Both the position numbers and the translations under genes were made by a program. From Sphingobacteriia bacterium 28-36-52 (GTDB lineage: Bacteria > Bacteroidota > Bacteroidia > Chitinophagales > Chitinophagaceae): DNA of 64,000 bases. This document shows positions 36,001 through 45,700 of this stretch, piece by piece. Position 1 is the stretch's first letter, and each line of letters opens with the position of its first letter. The notes under the pieces are model-generated. The model ran no database searches, was not told where the DNA came from, and was given only the letters and a program-made list of their open reading frames with translations. Location of the stretch: NCBI GenBank assembly GCA_002281575.1, contig NCGN01000008.1, forward strand, positions 124,001 to 188,000. The letters run 5' to 3'.

Positions 36001-37776
36001 ATGAATACAGATTTAATAAAAGTTGTGTATCGAACTGAACTTGTGGGTATCAGAACGCTTCGAACAAAACATATTGCAGAGGTAACACACAAAGAGCTAA
36101 AAGACTACAAAGTATTTTCATCTGAGGATGTAAATATTCTTCAGAATAAAGTAAATACCCACATCGATAAATTAGAGCTGAGATGGAATAGTATAGTCCA
36201 TAAGAATAATATTGTCAGGACAAAGCAGGAAATACAGGCAGAAGCAGAATTAAGGACAAAGGAAGCTATTGAAAATTTGAAAAGTATAGAAGGTATTTTG
36301 CATCATACCCTAGATATTGATGATGCCATTGATTGGGATAAGTTAAAGAATAATAGCCCATTTAATACTGATAATCCTGAGAAATCATTAAAAAAACAAA
36401 TCTCATCAATAAGGAAGCCAAAGGAACCTGTTTTGTTTGAATTCCCAAAGGAGCCAATTCAGGAAGACTACATGCCCAAGCTGAACTTCTTTGATAACAT
36501 ATTTGTACAAGGAAAAAATAAAAAACTTGCAGAGGCAGAAGAGCGATATAAAGCTGCGTATAGTATCTGGAAAACAAAGTGTGATGAAATCAATTTGCAG
36601 AATGAAAAACTAAAAAATGATTATTTAGAAGAAGTCAGAAAGTATGATGCTGAAGTTGCTGATTTAAATATTAAAATTAAGCTTGCAGTTGAAGAATGGG
36701 AAGTTGCAAAGCAACAATACTATGAGAATCAATTTGCAGCAAATACTCGTATTGAAGAGCTGAAAGAACAATACTTAAAAATGGATACAAGCGCTATCAT
36801 TGAGTACTGTGATTTGGTGCTAGGCAACTCAGAATATCCTGATACTTTCCCCAAAAGTTACGAATTAGACTACATCCCTGAAACCAAAATTTTAGTTGTT
36901 GAATATTCGTTACCATCGCTAGAGCAGTTTCCAACCTTAAATGAGGTGAAGGTTATTAAGAATGAACTTAAAGAATACCATATATCTGATGCTCAGTTAC
37001 AGCGTATGTTTGATACTGCAATGTATAATATCACTTTAAGGACGCTGCATGAATTATTTGAAGCTGATATCATTAATGCAATAGAAGCTATTTCATTCAA
37101 TGGCTGGGTTGAATCAGTAAATAAGGCCACAGGGAATCATCAGAACAATTGTATACTGTCAATCCAAGTAAAAAAGAACGATTTTTTAAATATTAACCTC
37201 AGCCTCGTTGACCCTAAAACCTGCTTTAAAAACTTTAAAGGGGTGGGTAGTAGTAAGCTAAGTGGGTTGACTCCTATACAGCCAATTTTGAAAATCAATA
37301 AAACAGATAAGCGCTTTACTAATCATTATGATGTTGCTGATTCAATTGATGATTCAACAAATTTAGCATCTATGGATTGGGAAGATTTTGAGCATTTGAT
37401 ACGAGAAATATTTTCTAAGGAATTCAGTACAAATGGTGGAGAAGTTAAGGTTACGCAGGCAAGTAGGGATGGAGGAGTAGATGCTATTGCTTTTGACCCT
37501 GACCCAATACGAGGGGGTAAGATTGTAATTCAAGCAAAGCGATATACAAATACTGTTGGTGTTTCAGCAGTAAGAGATTTGTATGGTACAGTAATGAATG
37601 AGGGAGCGACGAAAGGAATACTAGTAACTACTGCTGATTTTGGTTCTGATGCCTATGATTTCATTAAAGGGAAGCCTCTCACATTAATGAATGGTGCAAA
37701 TTTGTTGTATTTGCTTGAAAAGCATGGTCATAAAGCCAGAATTGATGTTCGAGAGGCAAGAGAATCAATGAAATAA
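36001..37776 (+). CDS. Mrr-type restriction endonuclease with long coiled-coil N-terminus
   Basis: This 591-residue protein ends in an Mrr catalytic domain. MDWEDFEHLIREIF opens the domain; DGGVDAIAF supplies Asp490/Asp494 and VIQAKRY supplies Gln511-x-Lys513 of the PD-(D/E)xK site; GATKGILVTTADFG follows. Residues about 1-270 are charged and largely coiled coil, and a middle domain (about 270-450) is unassigned. Mrr enzymes cut modified or foreign DNA. The long N-terminus suggests oligomer or target recognition. Confidence 0.82.
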   Translation: MNTDLIKVVYRTELVGIRTLRTKHIAEVTHKELKDYKVFSSEDVNILQNKVNTHIDKLELRWNSIVHKNNIVRTKQEIQAEAELRTKEAIENLKSIEGILHHTLDIDDAIDWDKLKNNSPFNTDNPEKSLKKQISSIRKPKEPVLFEFPKEPIQEDYMPKLNFFDNIFVQGKNKKLAEAEERYKAAYSIWKTKCDEINLQNEKLKNDYLEEVRKYDAEVADLNIKIKLAVEEWEVAKQQYYENQFAANTRIEELKEQYLKMDTSAIIEYCDLVLGNSEYPDTFPKSYELDYIPETKILVVEYSLPSLEQFPTLNEVKVIKNELKEYHISDAQLQRMFDTAMYNITLRTLHELFEADIINAIEAISFNGWVESVNKATGNHQNNCILSIQVKKNDFLNINLSLVDPKTCFKNFKGVGSSKLSGLTPIQPILKINKTDKRFTNHYDVADSIDDSTNLASMDWEDFEHLIREIFSKEFSTNGGEVKVTQASRDGGVDAIAFDPDPIRGGKIVIQAKRYTNTVGVSAVRDLYGTVMNEGATKGILVTTADFGSDAYDFIKGKPLTLMNGANLLYLLEKHGHKARIDVREARESMK

Positions 37777-37811
37777 CTATTTGTAAAGTTTATTATTGCC
37801 AAAAATGTTTT

Positions 37812-38312
37812 ATGGAGTTTGATACTAGAAAAACTGAAATAACACATCAGGAATTAAGGTATGCGAGAAATTCACTTGAATATGATATTTATATTCTCCT
37901 ATGTATTCTTGCTTCAAGCAAATCTTTGCATAAAAATGAGAAAAAATTTTATGGATTATTTATGCAACTGATGGATTTTGAAAAATCAGAGATTTATAAT
38001 AAAGTTTTTTCGATTGCAATAAGAGTTAGAAATTTTATTGATAATAATAAATTAAAAAGTGAATCTCAGATTGTTGGAACTATTGAGGAACAAATGGGAG
38101 AAAAAAAGCCTTTAACATTAAGAGAGGCGTGCAATAAGATAATTCATTCAGAGCATATTAATTTCGATATCGTAAACGCCCAAAGCCACTATGAGCATAA
38201 AGGAATTAAAGAATTTATTTATGTGTATGGGAAAAAAGGTAAAAATAATTGGAAAACAACAATTAATCTTTATAAGTTCCTTTCCCATTCAATGGAATCC
38301 CTATTCGTTTAA
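37812..38312 (+). CDS. Hypothetical helical protein with LREACNKIIH motif
   Basis: A 166-residue helical protein. TLREACNKIIHSEH (Arg104 to His112) resembles a motif of small HEPN-like proteins seen near restriction and defence genes. It starts 35 nt after the Mrr gene in the same direction, so the two may be a pair. It is the last gene before attR. Confidence 0.55.
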   Translation: MEFDTRKTEITHQELRYARNSLEYDIYILLCILASSKSLHKNEKKFYGLFMQLMDFEKSEIYNKVFSIAIRVRNFIDNNKLKSESQIVGTIEEQMGEKKPLTLREACNKIIHSEHINFDIVNAQSHYEHKGIKEFIYVYGKKGKNNWKTTINLYKFLSHSMESLFV

Positions 38313-38469
38313 TTATATTGCTCAAAAACACAAATTTTGAAAATCTCGATTATGAAGATTAGCTAATAAATAAGTAAACAATATTTGGGTCACGTTTGGG
38401 TATCAAAGCTCTTAGAAATAGAATTTTAGTTGTTTAACTAATTGTAATTCAACACGATATTTCAATGCT

Positions 38470-38521
38470 CGCACCTGGTTTGGGACCAGGGGGTCGCAGG
38501 TTCGAATCCTGTCTTCCCGAC
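38470..38521 (+). repeat. attR: second 52-bp copy of the tRNA-Pro 3' part
   Basis: Identical to 16393-16444. It lacks the 5' half of the tRNA, so it is not a tRNA gene. It marks the right end of the island. Confidence 0.93.
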
Positions 38522-38534
38522 GAAACAAAAAGAG

Positions 38535-38559
38535 CCTCGGCAATAGCCGGGGTTTTTTT
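38535..38559 (+). terminator. Original chromosomal terminator of tRNA-Pro, displaced by the island
   Basis: CCTCGGC, loop AATA, GCCGGGG and a run of seven T. It is 14 nt beyond attR, the same distance class as a normal tRNA terminator. Confidence 0.7.
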
Positions 38560-38572
38560 GTTTTAAGCACGT

Positions 38573-38789
38573 CGCGAACTTGTTCGCGTAAGTGCGAGAA
38601 TCAAAAAAACCAAAGAGCGCGAAGCGCTCAGGCTCATTTTGTTTCAGTACCCCCCACAATAGGATCACGGAGCGCAGCGACGTGAATCCTATTGTGATCA
38701 GCGAACGAAGAGAGCTAATCCACCCAAGGATCAGCGAACGAAGAGAGCTAATCCTTGGGTGCCACGGAGTGAAACGACGTGAATCCTAT
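38573..38789. repeat. Cluster of perfect hairpin repeats
   Basis: CGCGAAC-TT-GTTCGCG (38573-38588) and GAGCGC-GAA-GCGCTC (38615-38629) come first. Then CACAATAGGAT/ATCCTATTGTG (38655-38665 / 38686-38696) has a 20-nt loop, and CACCCAAGGAT/ATCCTTGGGTG (38721-38731 / 38751-38761) has a 19-nt loop. A 26-bp unit repeats at 38696-38721 and 38729-38754, and the first loop recurs in diverged form near 38763-38782. From 38800 to 39033 only AT-rich DNA is seen. Confidence 0.75.
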
Positions 38790-39033
38790 GGATAAGCGAA
38801 CATGAAAACTTATTTTTATTGGGTCAACAACTTTTTGGTAAATATCCAAATTCTAATTTATTTCAATTGTTTGTATTATTATTACTATAATCATCTGATT
38901 GTACTAATTTTTAAATTAGTTTTTTGATTTGTAAATATTTGATGTAGAATTATCTAGAAATTAGTTTATGCTAAATAAAACCAATATAATAGTTTTAAAA
39001 AAATATGGTGATTAAGTTTTTTTAGGTACAACT

Positions 39034-39525
39034 GTGTCTGTCTCAATTGAAGATGTTTCAGGAGACTTTATTGAGAACTATTGTTACAGAGTTTTGACTT
39101 TTGATTCCATAACTCAAACTTTACACCTTATTCCTGAGGGTAGAGCAAATTCATCTGTATTTGTTCAGACATCAGCTGTGATAAGAGACTCAATCAAAGA
39201 CATAGAAATTAAGAAAATTTCAATAAAACAATCATCAAATAAACAGTATATCGCAGCTTCCTCGGTTTATAAACATTTTGAGAATAATGAAGAAAAAAAT
39301 ATTATAAATACTGAATATCAATCCAAAGAAGCTTTACCGAATAAAATTAAAATAGAGTGTGATTTGCGAGAAGCTGAATTTGGGGATGGAGAAATAAAAT
39401 TTTCAGTTTTCTTAGATATAGAAAAAATTGATGTTATTTTTTCAATTATTAATCTTTCATTTCATAGCTATTTTAATTCTATTAAGAATTACATTTGGAA
39501 AGCTTTAGGTGAGAAAAAAATTTAA
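39034..39525 (+). CDS. Hypothetical protein, doubtful start
   Basis: A 163-residue ORF in very AT-rich DNA. It has no ATG; GTG at 39034 is the best start, after an in-frame TAA at 39013. No family recognised. The stop TAA at 39523-39525 is the only stop between it and the next ORF in the same frame, so it may be part of a larger broken gene. Confidence 0.4.
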   Translation: MSVSIEDVSGDFIENYCYRVLTFDSITQTLHLIPEGRANSSVFVQTSAVIRDSIKDIEIKKISIKQSSNKQYIAASSVYKHFENNEEKNIINTEYQSKEALPNKIKIECDLREAEFGDGEIKFSVFLDIEKIDVIFSIINLSFHSYFNSIKNYIWKALGEKKI

Positions 39526-39588
39526 TTTACATTAACTTATTTAATTGTTGAAGGTCAATTTAAACAACTGTCAATTGAAGATTCAATT

Positions 39589-40140
39589 TTGAGTTTTATT
39601 GATGAAAGTATTCTAAATAAAATCGATGATAAATGGATTGAAATTGAAATTGATAAATCGTCTTCAAACAGAATAACAAGCGTTGATAAAATAATTGAAA
39701 TTCTAAACTGTACAGACAAAGATCAAAAATGGTTGTTGAATAAATTATTTGCTTCCGATAAAACCAGACATTATCAACATCTTTCATATTTATCATTACG
39801 ACATGAGATTAATTATTTTCAATTATCATTTGTCAGTAAACCTTTCTCTTTTATTTTCTTAATCAAAGAATTGGATTCTTTATTTGTTGTTTGGGAAACT
39901 TATTCTACAAAAGAAGCTACTTATATATGGAATATGGGAGTGATTGATGAAGAAGTATTCCAGAATGAGCTTACGAAATACTTTGAAATTATACTGTATT
40001 TGCGAAATAATAATAAACTGAAATATAAAAAGCATAATTCTCCTGGTTTTTATTGTATAGAGCATAATTATCAACTTCCTGAAAATGGATTTGAAAAATG
40101 GAAAACTGAATTTCAGTCTATTTTTTCAAAGTCTATTTAA
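39589..40140 (+). CDS. Hypothetical protein in the same frame as the preceding ORF
   Basis: A 183-residue ORF with no ATG near its start; TTG at 39589 is the assumed start. The frame is open back to the stop at 39525. Aromatic- and charge-rich, no recognised domain. It may be a downstream half of a gene interrupted by one TAA. Confidence 0.4.
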   Translation: MSFIDESILNKIDDKWIEIEIDKSSSNRITSVDKIIEILNCTDKDQKWLLNKLFASDKTRHYQHLSYLSLRHEINYFQLSFVSKPFSFIFLIKELDSLFVVWETYSTKEATYIWNMGVIDEEVFQNELTKYFEIILYLRNNNKLKYKKHNSPGFYCIEHNYQLPENGFEKWKTEFQSIFSKSI

Positions 40141-40296
40141 TTTAGTTACTTAACCCCTAGTCAAGTGCTACAATAAAAAATTACAATTATTACTTGAACT
40201 TAGATATCCTTGCATATCGAAAAATTAAATATCCTATGTAATAATTAATATTAACTGTATACTAATTTGCTTAAAAAAGAAAAGTGTTCACTTTAA

Positions 40297-40461
40297 AAGA
40301 ATCAACATTATGATACCTTTTATGCATTGAATAACCGGTGTGCTAATTTTACAAATGAAGTTAATTCAGAATATCTTTATCGATTTCTTACGTTATATTA
40401 TTTAGAAGATTTTATGAAATTAGACTTGATATATTCTCCAAGGGCATGTGATTTTGAATAA
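40297..40461 (+). pseudogene. Gene remnant in a 366-nt intergenic stretch
   Basis: A 54-codon open frame without a usable start codon ends at 40459-40461. Its translation (NRCANFTNEVNSEYLYRFLT, then YYLEDFMKLDLIYSP) looks protein-like rather than random, so this is probably the tail of a decayed gene. The source family is not recognised. The rest of 40141-40506 shows nothing. Confidence 0.35.
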
Positions 40462-40506
40462 CAAGTAATACGCTCAAATTGACGATTTCTTTTATACTGA
40501 TGAGCA

Positions 40507-41178
40507 TTAAGTCAGTAATCCCTGTATTTTGTTTTTACGATCAGCCATGTCCACGGTTTGATCATTTGCCACCTGAAAAACTGAGTTAATTAATTGGTCC
40601 CACTGATTATGTATGGACGCTACACCAATACCTGATTCTATCCAACATTGACCACGTGTTTCCAATATAAAGTCAATAATGTGTTCCAGAGAAATCTGCG
40701 TAAGGTGTTTCCAGTTTTTGTTGGCACCATTCTCTGAAAATAAAACCAGCCTGACAGAATATTGGTTTCCAGAGTGGATATAAATGCCTTTGTCACTCAA
40801 CACCCTCGCTACGGCATTCAATTCATCTGCTGTTTCGATAAATCCTGCAAAACGCAGTAAATAACTGATAGCATTGATCTTTTTGTCCCGCCATATTTTA
40901 TTTGGCTTATCTTCTTTACCTGTTTTAACTTCACCTATAATGAAATCTATCCTCGTTTTGTGTGTGCCTATTAACAACGGGTCATTGGCGATATGTAGCT
41001 GTCCTGCAATTTCATGGCTGAAACAATTACGTATTCCAAGTACATCGATTTCTGTCATATTGGAAATATGATCTTTTGAAACAATCTCGGGATTGTGTAC
41101 GATAAAATTCTCAACTGTAAAATACCCGTTAAACCGTAAATACCATCTAACCAGTATTTCTGCTTTTTCTGCGTTCAT
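40507..41178 (-). CDS. PD-(D/E)xK nuclease-like protein
   Basis: This 223-residue protein carries MTEIDVLGIR and, about 35 residues later, IDFIIGEVKTGKE. Glu/Asp, then Asp, then E-V-K is the spacing of a PD-(D/E)xK nuclease core. Its ATG overlaps the end of the PLD-like gene by 4 nt (ATGA), so it is the third gene of a minus-strand operon 42671-40507. Substrate unknown; a defence role is inferred from context. Confidence 0.6.
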   Translation of the reverse strand: MNAEKAEILVRWYLRFNGYFTVENFIVHNPEIVSKDHISNMTEIDVLGIRNCFSHEIAGQLHIANDPLLIGTHKTRIDFIIGEVKTGKEDKPNKIWRDKKINAISYLLRFAGFIETADELNAVARVLSDKGIYIHSGNQYSVRLVLFSENGANKNWKHLTQISLEHIIDFILETRGQCWIESGIGVASIHNQWDQLINSVFQVANDQTVDMADRKNKIQGLLT

Positions 41179-41864
41179 ATTAGGCCCTTTGATATTAACT
41201 CGTTAACAATATCACTTACATCAGAAGTATTCACACGATCTACCAACGCAAGTTTGTTCCCTAAACCATTGATTGAAGTACCAGTGACTATTGCTTTTTC
41301 CCTATTGTTGGAAATCCAGTATCGATCATGAAAATCATCTGATTTATTATGAATGATTTTGAGAGTTGGTTTATGGGATTGAAGCAGTGATTCTATGGAA
41401 GAAAGCAATGAATTATCAATTTTACTAGTGTTACAAGTTGTTATTATCCGTAGCGTTTCCAAGTTGGTAACGTGATTTTTCAAAATGCTTTCAATGAGTT
41501 GCGGATAATTAGGTATCCTCGTGGGTGCCAGAAAGTACGGATCAATAATGATGAGTTCGTTGTCTATTCCGAGCTTTGTTAGATACTTGTTCATAATGGT
41601 CACTACCTGTGGTTGTGTAGCGCCTTTTGGTACAACGCTTTCATTCAACGGGACTGTATTCATAAACTCTGCGTAGCCATGCTCCGCCATAAACTCTATC
41701 ACTTCTTCCTTATGGTCATACAGAAAATCGCTGAATGCAGCCACAAAACCCACACTGTAGCCTTTAAAATTAACATCCTTATTTGAAGCAATTTTCAGTA
41801 GAATATCGCTGATCGGGGTATCAGGAAATTGTTTTCTAACGATCAAATAGGTTATCTCTTCCAT
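41175..41864 (-). CDS. Phospholipase D-like protein with HxR variant motif
   Basis: A 229-residue protein. Its C-terminal half has a PLD-like fold signature: IIIDPYFL, then FHDRYWIS and, 12 residues on, GTSINGLGNK. The catalytic HxK is HDR here, a variant also seen in PLD-like proteins of defence-type loci. It may be catalytic with altered chemistry or only structural. It lies 24 nt after the HKD gene and overlaps the next gene by 4 nt. Confidence 0.65.
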   Translation of the reverse strand: MEEITYLIVRKQFPDTPISDILLKIASNKDVNFKGYSVGFVAAFSDFLYDHKEEVIEFMAEHGYAEFMNTVPLNESVVPKGATQPQVVTIMNKYLTKLGIDNELIIIDPYFLAPTRIPNYPQLIESILKNHVTNLETLRIITTCNTSKIDNSLLSSIESLLQSHKPTLKIIHNKSDDFHDRYWISNNREKAIVTGTSINGLGNKLALVDRVNTSDVSDIVNELISKGLI

Positions 41865-41888
41865 TTTACTTTTATAAATTTTTTATTA

Positions 41889-42671
41889 TTAGTTTTCTTT
41901 TGTAAGGCGACGGAATTCTACGGAATAGCTAGTGGCCTGTTTCGGATCATATTCCACTGTAATATTCTCATCATTTCTAAACTCTGCGTTATCTGACCAG
42001 TTATAGGAACCTGTGATAACGACCTGGTTGTCAATCACAGCAAATTTGTTGTGCATCAGACCGCCTTTTTGTCCTTTTTTGATCATAACGTTGGGAAGTT
42101 GTGATATGTCAACGCCGTGCTTCCTATTAATTCCATCATCATATATAGCGACCTTGACATCTATGCTCTGATTATGTTTTTCTATGAGTTTCTGAAATAG
42201 TTTTTCATTGGTGAACCAAGCCATTAACACCCTGATAGATACCTGCGCCTCATCTAGGGCTTTCAGAATCCTGTTTTGTATATCTTTGAAATGGGCTTCA
42301 TTGATTACCGGGGCAGTATTACCGATAACACCGCCTTCGATGGTAAAATCTCCGTTTTGACTTTGAACAATTGAAAAATTTTCAGGTTGAATGATTTCGT
42401 TGAGCTCAGAAACGATTTCAGGATTGTCATTGACAAGCCTCGTCAGAAGGCTCCTTAATTGATTACTATCAGCCAGTTCAGCTAACCGTTTTTTTACATA
42501 CTCGGTTTTAGTTGGCCGATTGCCGCTTCTTTTTCCAATATCCGGCATCCCTAAGTCATCGTATACGTCTCTAATACCATAATTTGCCAGAAAACGGATG
42601 ATCTCCTTTCCGGAGCCTTTGGCGACAATAAAGGGTGCTATTCTTTCAATGGCAAAGAGTGTAAGTTTCAT
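41889..42671 (-). CDS. Phospholipase D superfamily nuclease (HKD)
   Basis: A 260-residue protein with an intact PLD catalytic block: MHNKFAVIDNQVVITGSYNW has His-x-Lys, Asp and GSxxN. One HKD motif per chain implies a dimer, as in Nuc-type endonucleases. The N-terminal about 100 residues are a helical domain of unknown role. The start MKLTLFAIERI at 42671 is preferred over 42725, which would reach into the divergent promoter. It is first in the minus-strand operon facing the Avs-like gene. Confidence 0.78.
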   Translation of the reverse strand: MKLTLFAIERIAPFIVAKGSGKEIIRFLANYGIRDVYDDLGMPDIGKRSGNRPTKTEYVKKRLAELADSNQLRSLLTRLVNDNPEIVSELNEIIQPENFSIVQSQNGDFTIEGGVIGNTAPVINEAHFKDIQNRILKALDEAQVSIRVLMAWFTNEKLFQKLIEKHNQSIDVKVAIYDDGINRKHGVDISQLPNVMIKKGQKGGLMHNKFAVIDNQVVITGSYNWSDNAEFRNDENITVEYDPKQATSYSVEFRRLTKEN

Positions 42672-42760
42672 GGTCCGAATGTGTTTTACATTCATTAAAT
42701 ATACACCGGAGTCGGGAAAGGTCAAGCAACATCAAGATACTAAATAGTTTAGGATATGAG

Positions 42761-42768
42761 TATCTTTG
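42761..42768 (+). promoter_or_regulatory. -7 element for the Avs-like gene; decides its start
   Basis: TATCTTTG matches TAnnTTTG. It overlaps a TTG at 42766 that would otherwise extend the ORF, so translation more likely starts at ATG 42799, about 25 nt downstream of the expected transcription start. Confidence 0.5.
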
Positions 42769-42798
42769 GAAGAAGCAAAAATTCTTATAGACTACTAT

Positions 42799-45700
42799 AT
42801 GGTTCACATCAATTGGAATATATTTAAAGCGAAGTTTAATGGCAGGGAGCGGGAGATTTTTGAAAATCTTTCCTACATGCTTTTTTGCAATGAATACGAC
42901 ATTAAGATCGGCATCTTCAGATTCAAAAATCAAACAGGAATAGAAACGGAGCCGATCGCTGTGGATGGAATGATAACAGGGTTTCAATCAAAATTTTACG
43001 ACACAAAACTTTCAGATAACAAGGATGATATCCTCGGCTCGCTTAAAAAAGCAAAATCAAAAAACCCCGATATTCAAAAAGTATTGATTTATACCAACGG
43101 TGAATTTTCTGAAAGCTCGTTGAAGGATAAGAAAAAACCTGACTATTTAATACAGATAGAAGAAGAAGCTGCCAAGATTAACCTGTTAATAGAATGGAGA
43201 CAGCCCAGCCATTTTGAAAAACAACTTTCGTTGCCGGAGAATGATTATCTCGCGCAACATTATTTTAGCCTCCAGCCAGGAATCGTTCAGTTTCTTGAAA
43301 AATTAACAGCGCACGCAGAACATATTCTTCATGCGATTCATACTGACGCACGTTTTTCAGGCAGGTCAATCAAGATAGACAGAAGCGGGATTGTCGACCA
43401 GATAGAAAAAAATAACACCCCTATTGTTATTCTTTCAGGTGAGGGCGGAAGCGGTAAAACAGCGATCATTAAAGAGCTGCTTGCTTGCACCGTGTCACCT
43501 ACTTATGTTTTCAAAGCGGCTGAATTTCATGTTCAAAGTATTAGGGCATTTTTTGCAGATTACGGCCTCTTTGGCCTATCAGAGTTTTTAAGTGCTCACG
43601 ATGAAGAGAAAAAGAAAATTATCGTTATCGATTCGGCAGAAAAACTGGCGGACATCAGCAATCAGGATCCGTTCAAAGAATTTCTTTCAGCATTACTATC
43701 CAATAAATGGCAAGTGATCTTCACTACCCGAAACAGTTATCTTGACGATCTGCGTTTCCAGATGATCGAAGTATACCGTTTGCCGTTCGGGCTGGTTCAA
43801 TTGGACATTCTTTCGGAAGAGGAGTTAAGAGTGCTAGCGCAAACAAATCAATTTACGTTGCCAAGCGACCAACGCTTGATGAACCTGATACGCAACCCGT
43901 TTTACCTGAATGAATATCTTCAGCATCATAATGAAAGCAGTCAACAAATGCAGATTGGAAATTTCAGGCAATTGTTGTGGAACAAAAAGATCCAGCATTC
44001 CTCTGTTAGAACGGGCAATATTCATGTTGAACGCGAACAATGTTTTCTTACGTTGGCAACGAGACGGTGCGAGACTGGACATTTTTTTATCAACGGTGAA
44101 GGTTGTACATCGGAAGCCTTAACACAGCTGGCAGCCGATGATGTGATTCAATATGAATCCAGACAGTCGGGCTATTTTATTACGCATGATATTTACGAGG
44201 AATGGGCATTAGAAAAAGTTATTCAGTCTCAGTACCAGCAAAGAGAAAATTTACCAGATTTTTTTTCAAGGATCGGGAATTCATTACCAGTGCGGCGTGC
44301 ATTCCGGACATGGCTTTCTGAAAAACTGGCCGAAAAAGATACTATCGTCATCGACTTCGTCAACAAAGCTTTTGTATCAAAGGATGTGGAAGCATTCTGG
44401 AAAGACGAGTTGCTGGTAAGTGTGTTGCTTTCAGATCATGCAGACTCTTTTTTTGAATTGTTCGAGAATCAATTACTGACCGACAGTCGGGTTTACCTAC
44501 ATAAAATAATTTTCCTTCTTAGAACTGCCTGTAAAGAAGTGGATCCTTTTATTCAGCAGTTTCTTTTGCATGGTAGGAAAGGGGATATTAGTGCGGGAGT
44601 AATCTACACCCAGCCCAAGGGTCGCGGCTGGGAGGCTGCTATTCTTTTCCTGCACAAAAAACTGAATGCAATCACTCAGGAAGATCTAACCATAATTATC
44701 CCATTTTTATCTGATTGGTTAAGTAAAAACGATACTGGTGCAACAGCGAAAGCGGCAGGTCTTACAGCACTCCATTTTTACAGGTTATCTGAAACAGATT
44801 CTCATTCCTATCCTTCACAAGTCGAAGAGGGCCTGTTGACTGTTGTACTGAAAGCTACAAAAGAATTGCTGCGAGAACTTGCCGACATCAGCGAAGCGTT
44901 GTTGCAGGAAAGCTTTAGCAGGCGGCAACCTTTTGATAGTTTAAGAGAGATGGTATTAACGAAAAACTATGAGGCATTGTTATTCATCATTCTCATGCCG
45001 GATTATACCATGCGGTTTGCGAGACAGGTTTGGTTCTATGGCCACGAACCCCGTCACCCTTTTGATTCAGGCGGAGTTGGCGTTGAAAAATATTATAATA
45101 TACGCAGCCACTGGCACCATGAGTATTTCCCAGCTAGTGCTTTACAGACTCCTATGTATTACCTGCTGATCAAGCATACCCAGCAAACTATAGATTTTAT
45201 TCTGGAGATAGTTAACCAAGCCATCAAATCTTATCATACTTCCGGGTTTGATGAGCACACCAGGGAAATTGATGTTGTTATCGGAGATAAAAAAACAAAA
45301 CAGATCATCAGTGGTGGTATATGGTCGATTTTCAGGGGTAATGGGTCTCCAGTTTCTCCCTATCTTCTACAGTCGATTCACATGGGGCTTGAGAAATTTT
45401 TACTAGTAAGGCTCAAAGCAAATCACGTTGAAGAGGTTAAACAGCATTTGCGTTACCTGTTGGAAAAAACAAAGTCTGCTTCCATCACCGCAGTTGTGGC
45501 CAGCGTCGTACTCGCTGAATACGATAAGTTATTTGATATAGCCAAATTGCTATTCGAAAATCCTGAATTTTTCCGCTTTGATAACAGCCGGTTGTTACAA
45601 GAAAGCCATGTGAAAAGTCTGTATGCTCTAGGGGCGATGGGTGACGCACGGAAAAAACAATACAACGATGAACGTCTCGCCACCTGCGAGGATCCCCATC

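Larger units (their letters stand above)
16393..38521 (+). mobile_element. 22.1-kb integrative genomic island in tRNA-Pro
   Basis: The island is bounded by the 52-bp attL/attR repeat, with a tyrosine integrase as the first gene. Inside are recombination/replication-type genes (RepA-like, Sak4-like, DUF3871, RadC) and defence-type cargo (SIR2, HNH-STAND, HEPN, Mrr). No relaxase, coupling protein or virion gene is visible. It could therefore be mobilised in trans, be a satellite-like element, or be a non-conjugative remnant. Its base composition is more AT-rich than the flanks. Confidence 0.88.

Noticed and set aside
38470..38521. Second tRNA-Pro gene
   Set aside because: The 5' acceptor strand and most of the D arm are absent; it is only the attR copy.
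38462..38668. Minus-strand ORF containing the same tRNA-derived peptide
   Set aside because: Antisense of the attR tRNA fragment and hairpins; not a gene.
38573..38789. CRISPR array
   Set aside because: Repeats are inverted hairpins with unequal units, not direct repeats with regular unique spacers; no cas genes are present.
38592..38795. Plus-strand ORF with repeated SERREL peptides
   Set aside because: Translation of the hairpin repeat array; the repetition is at DNA level with inverted symmetry.
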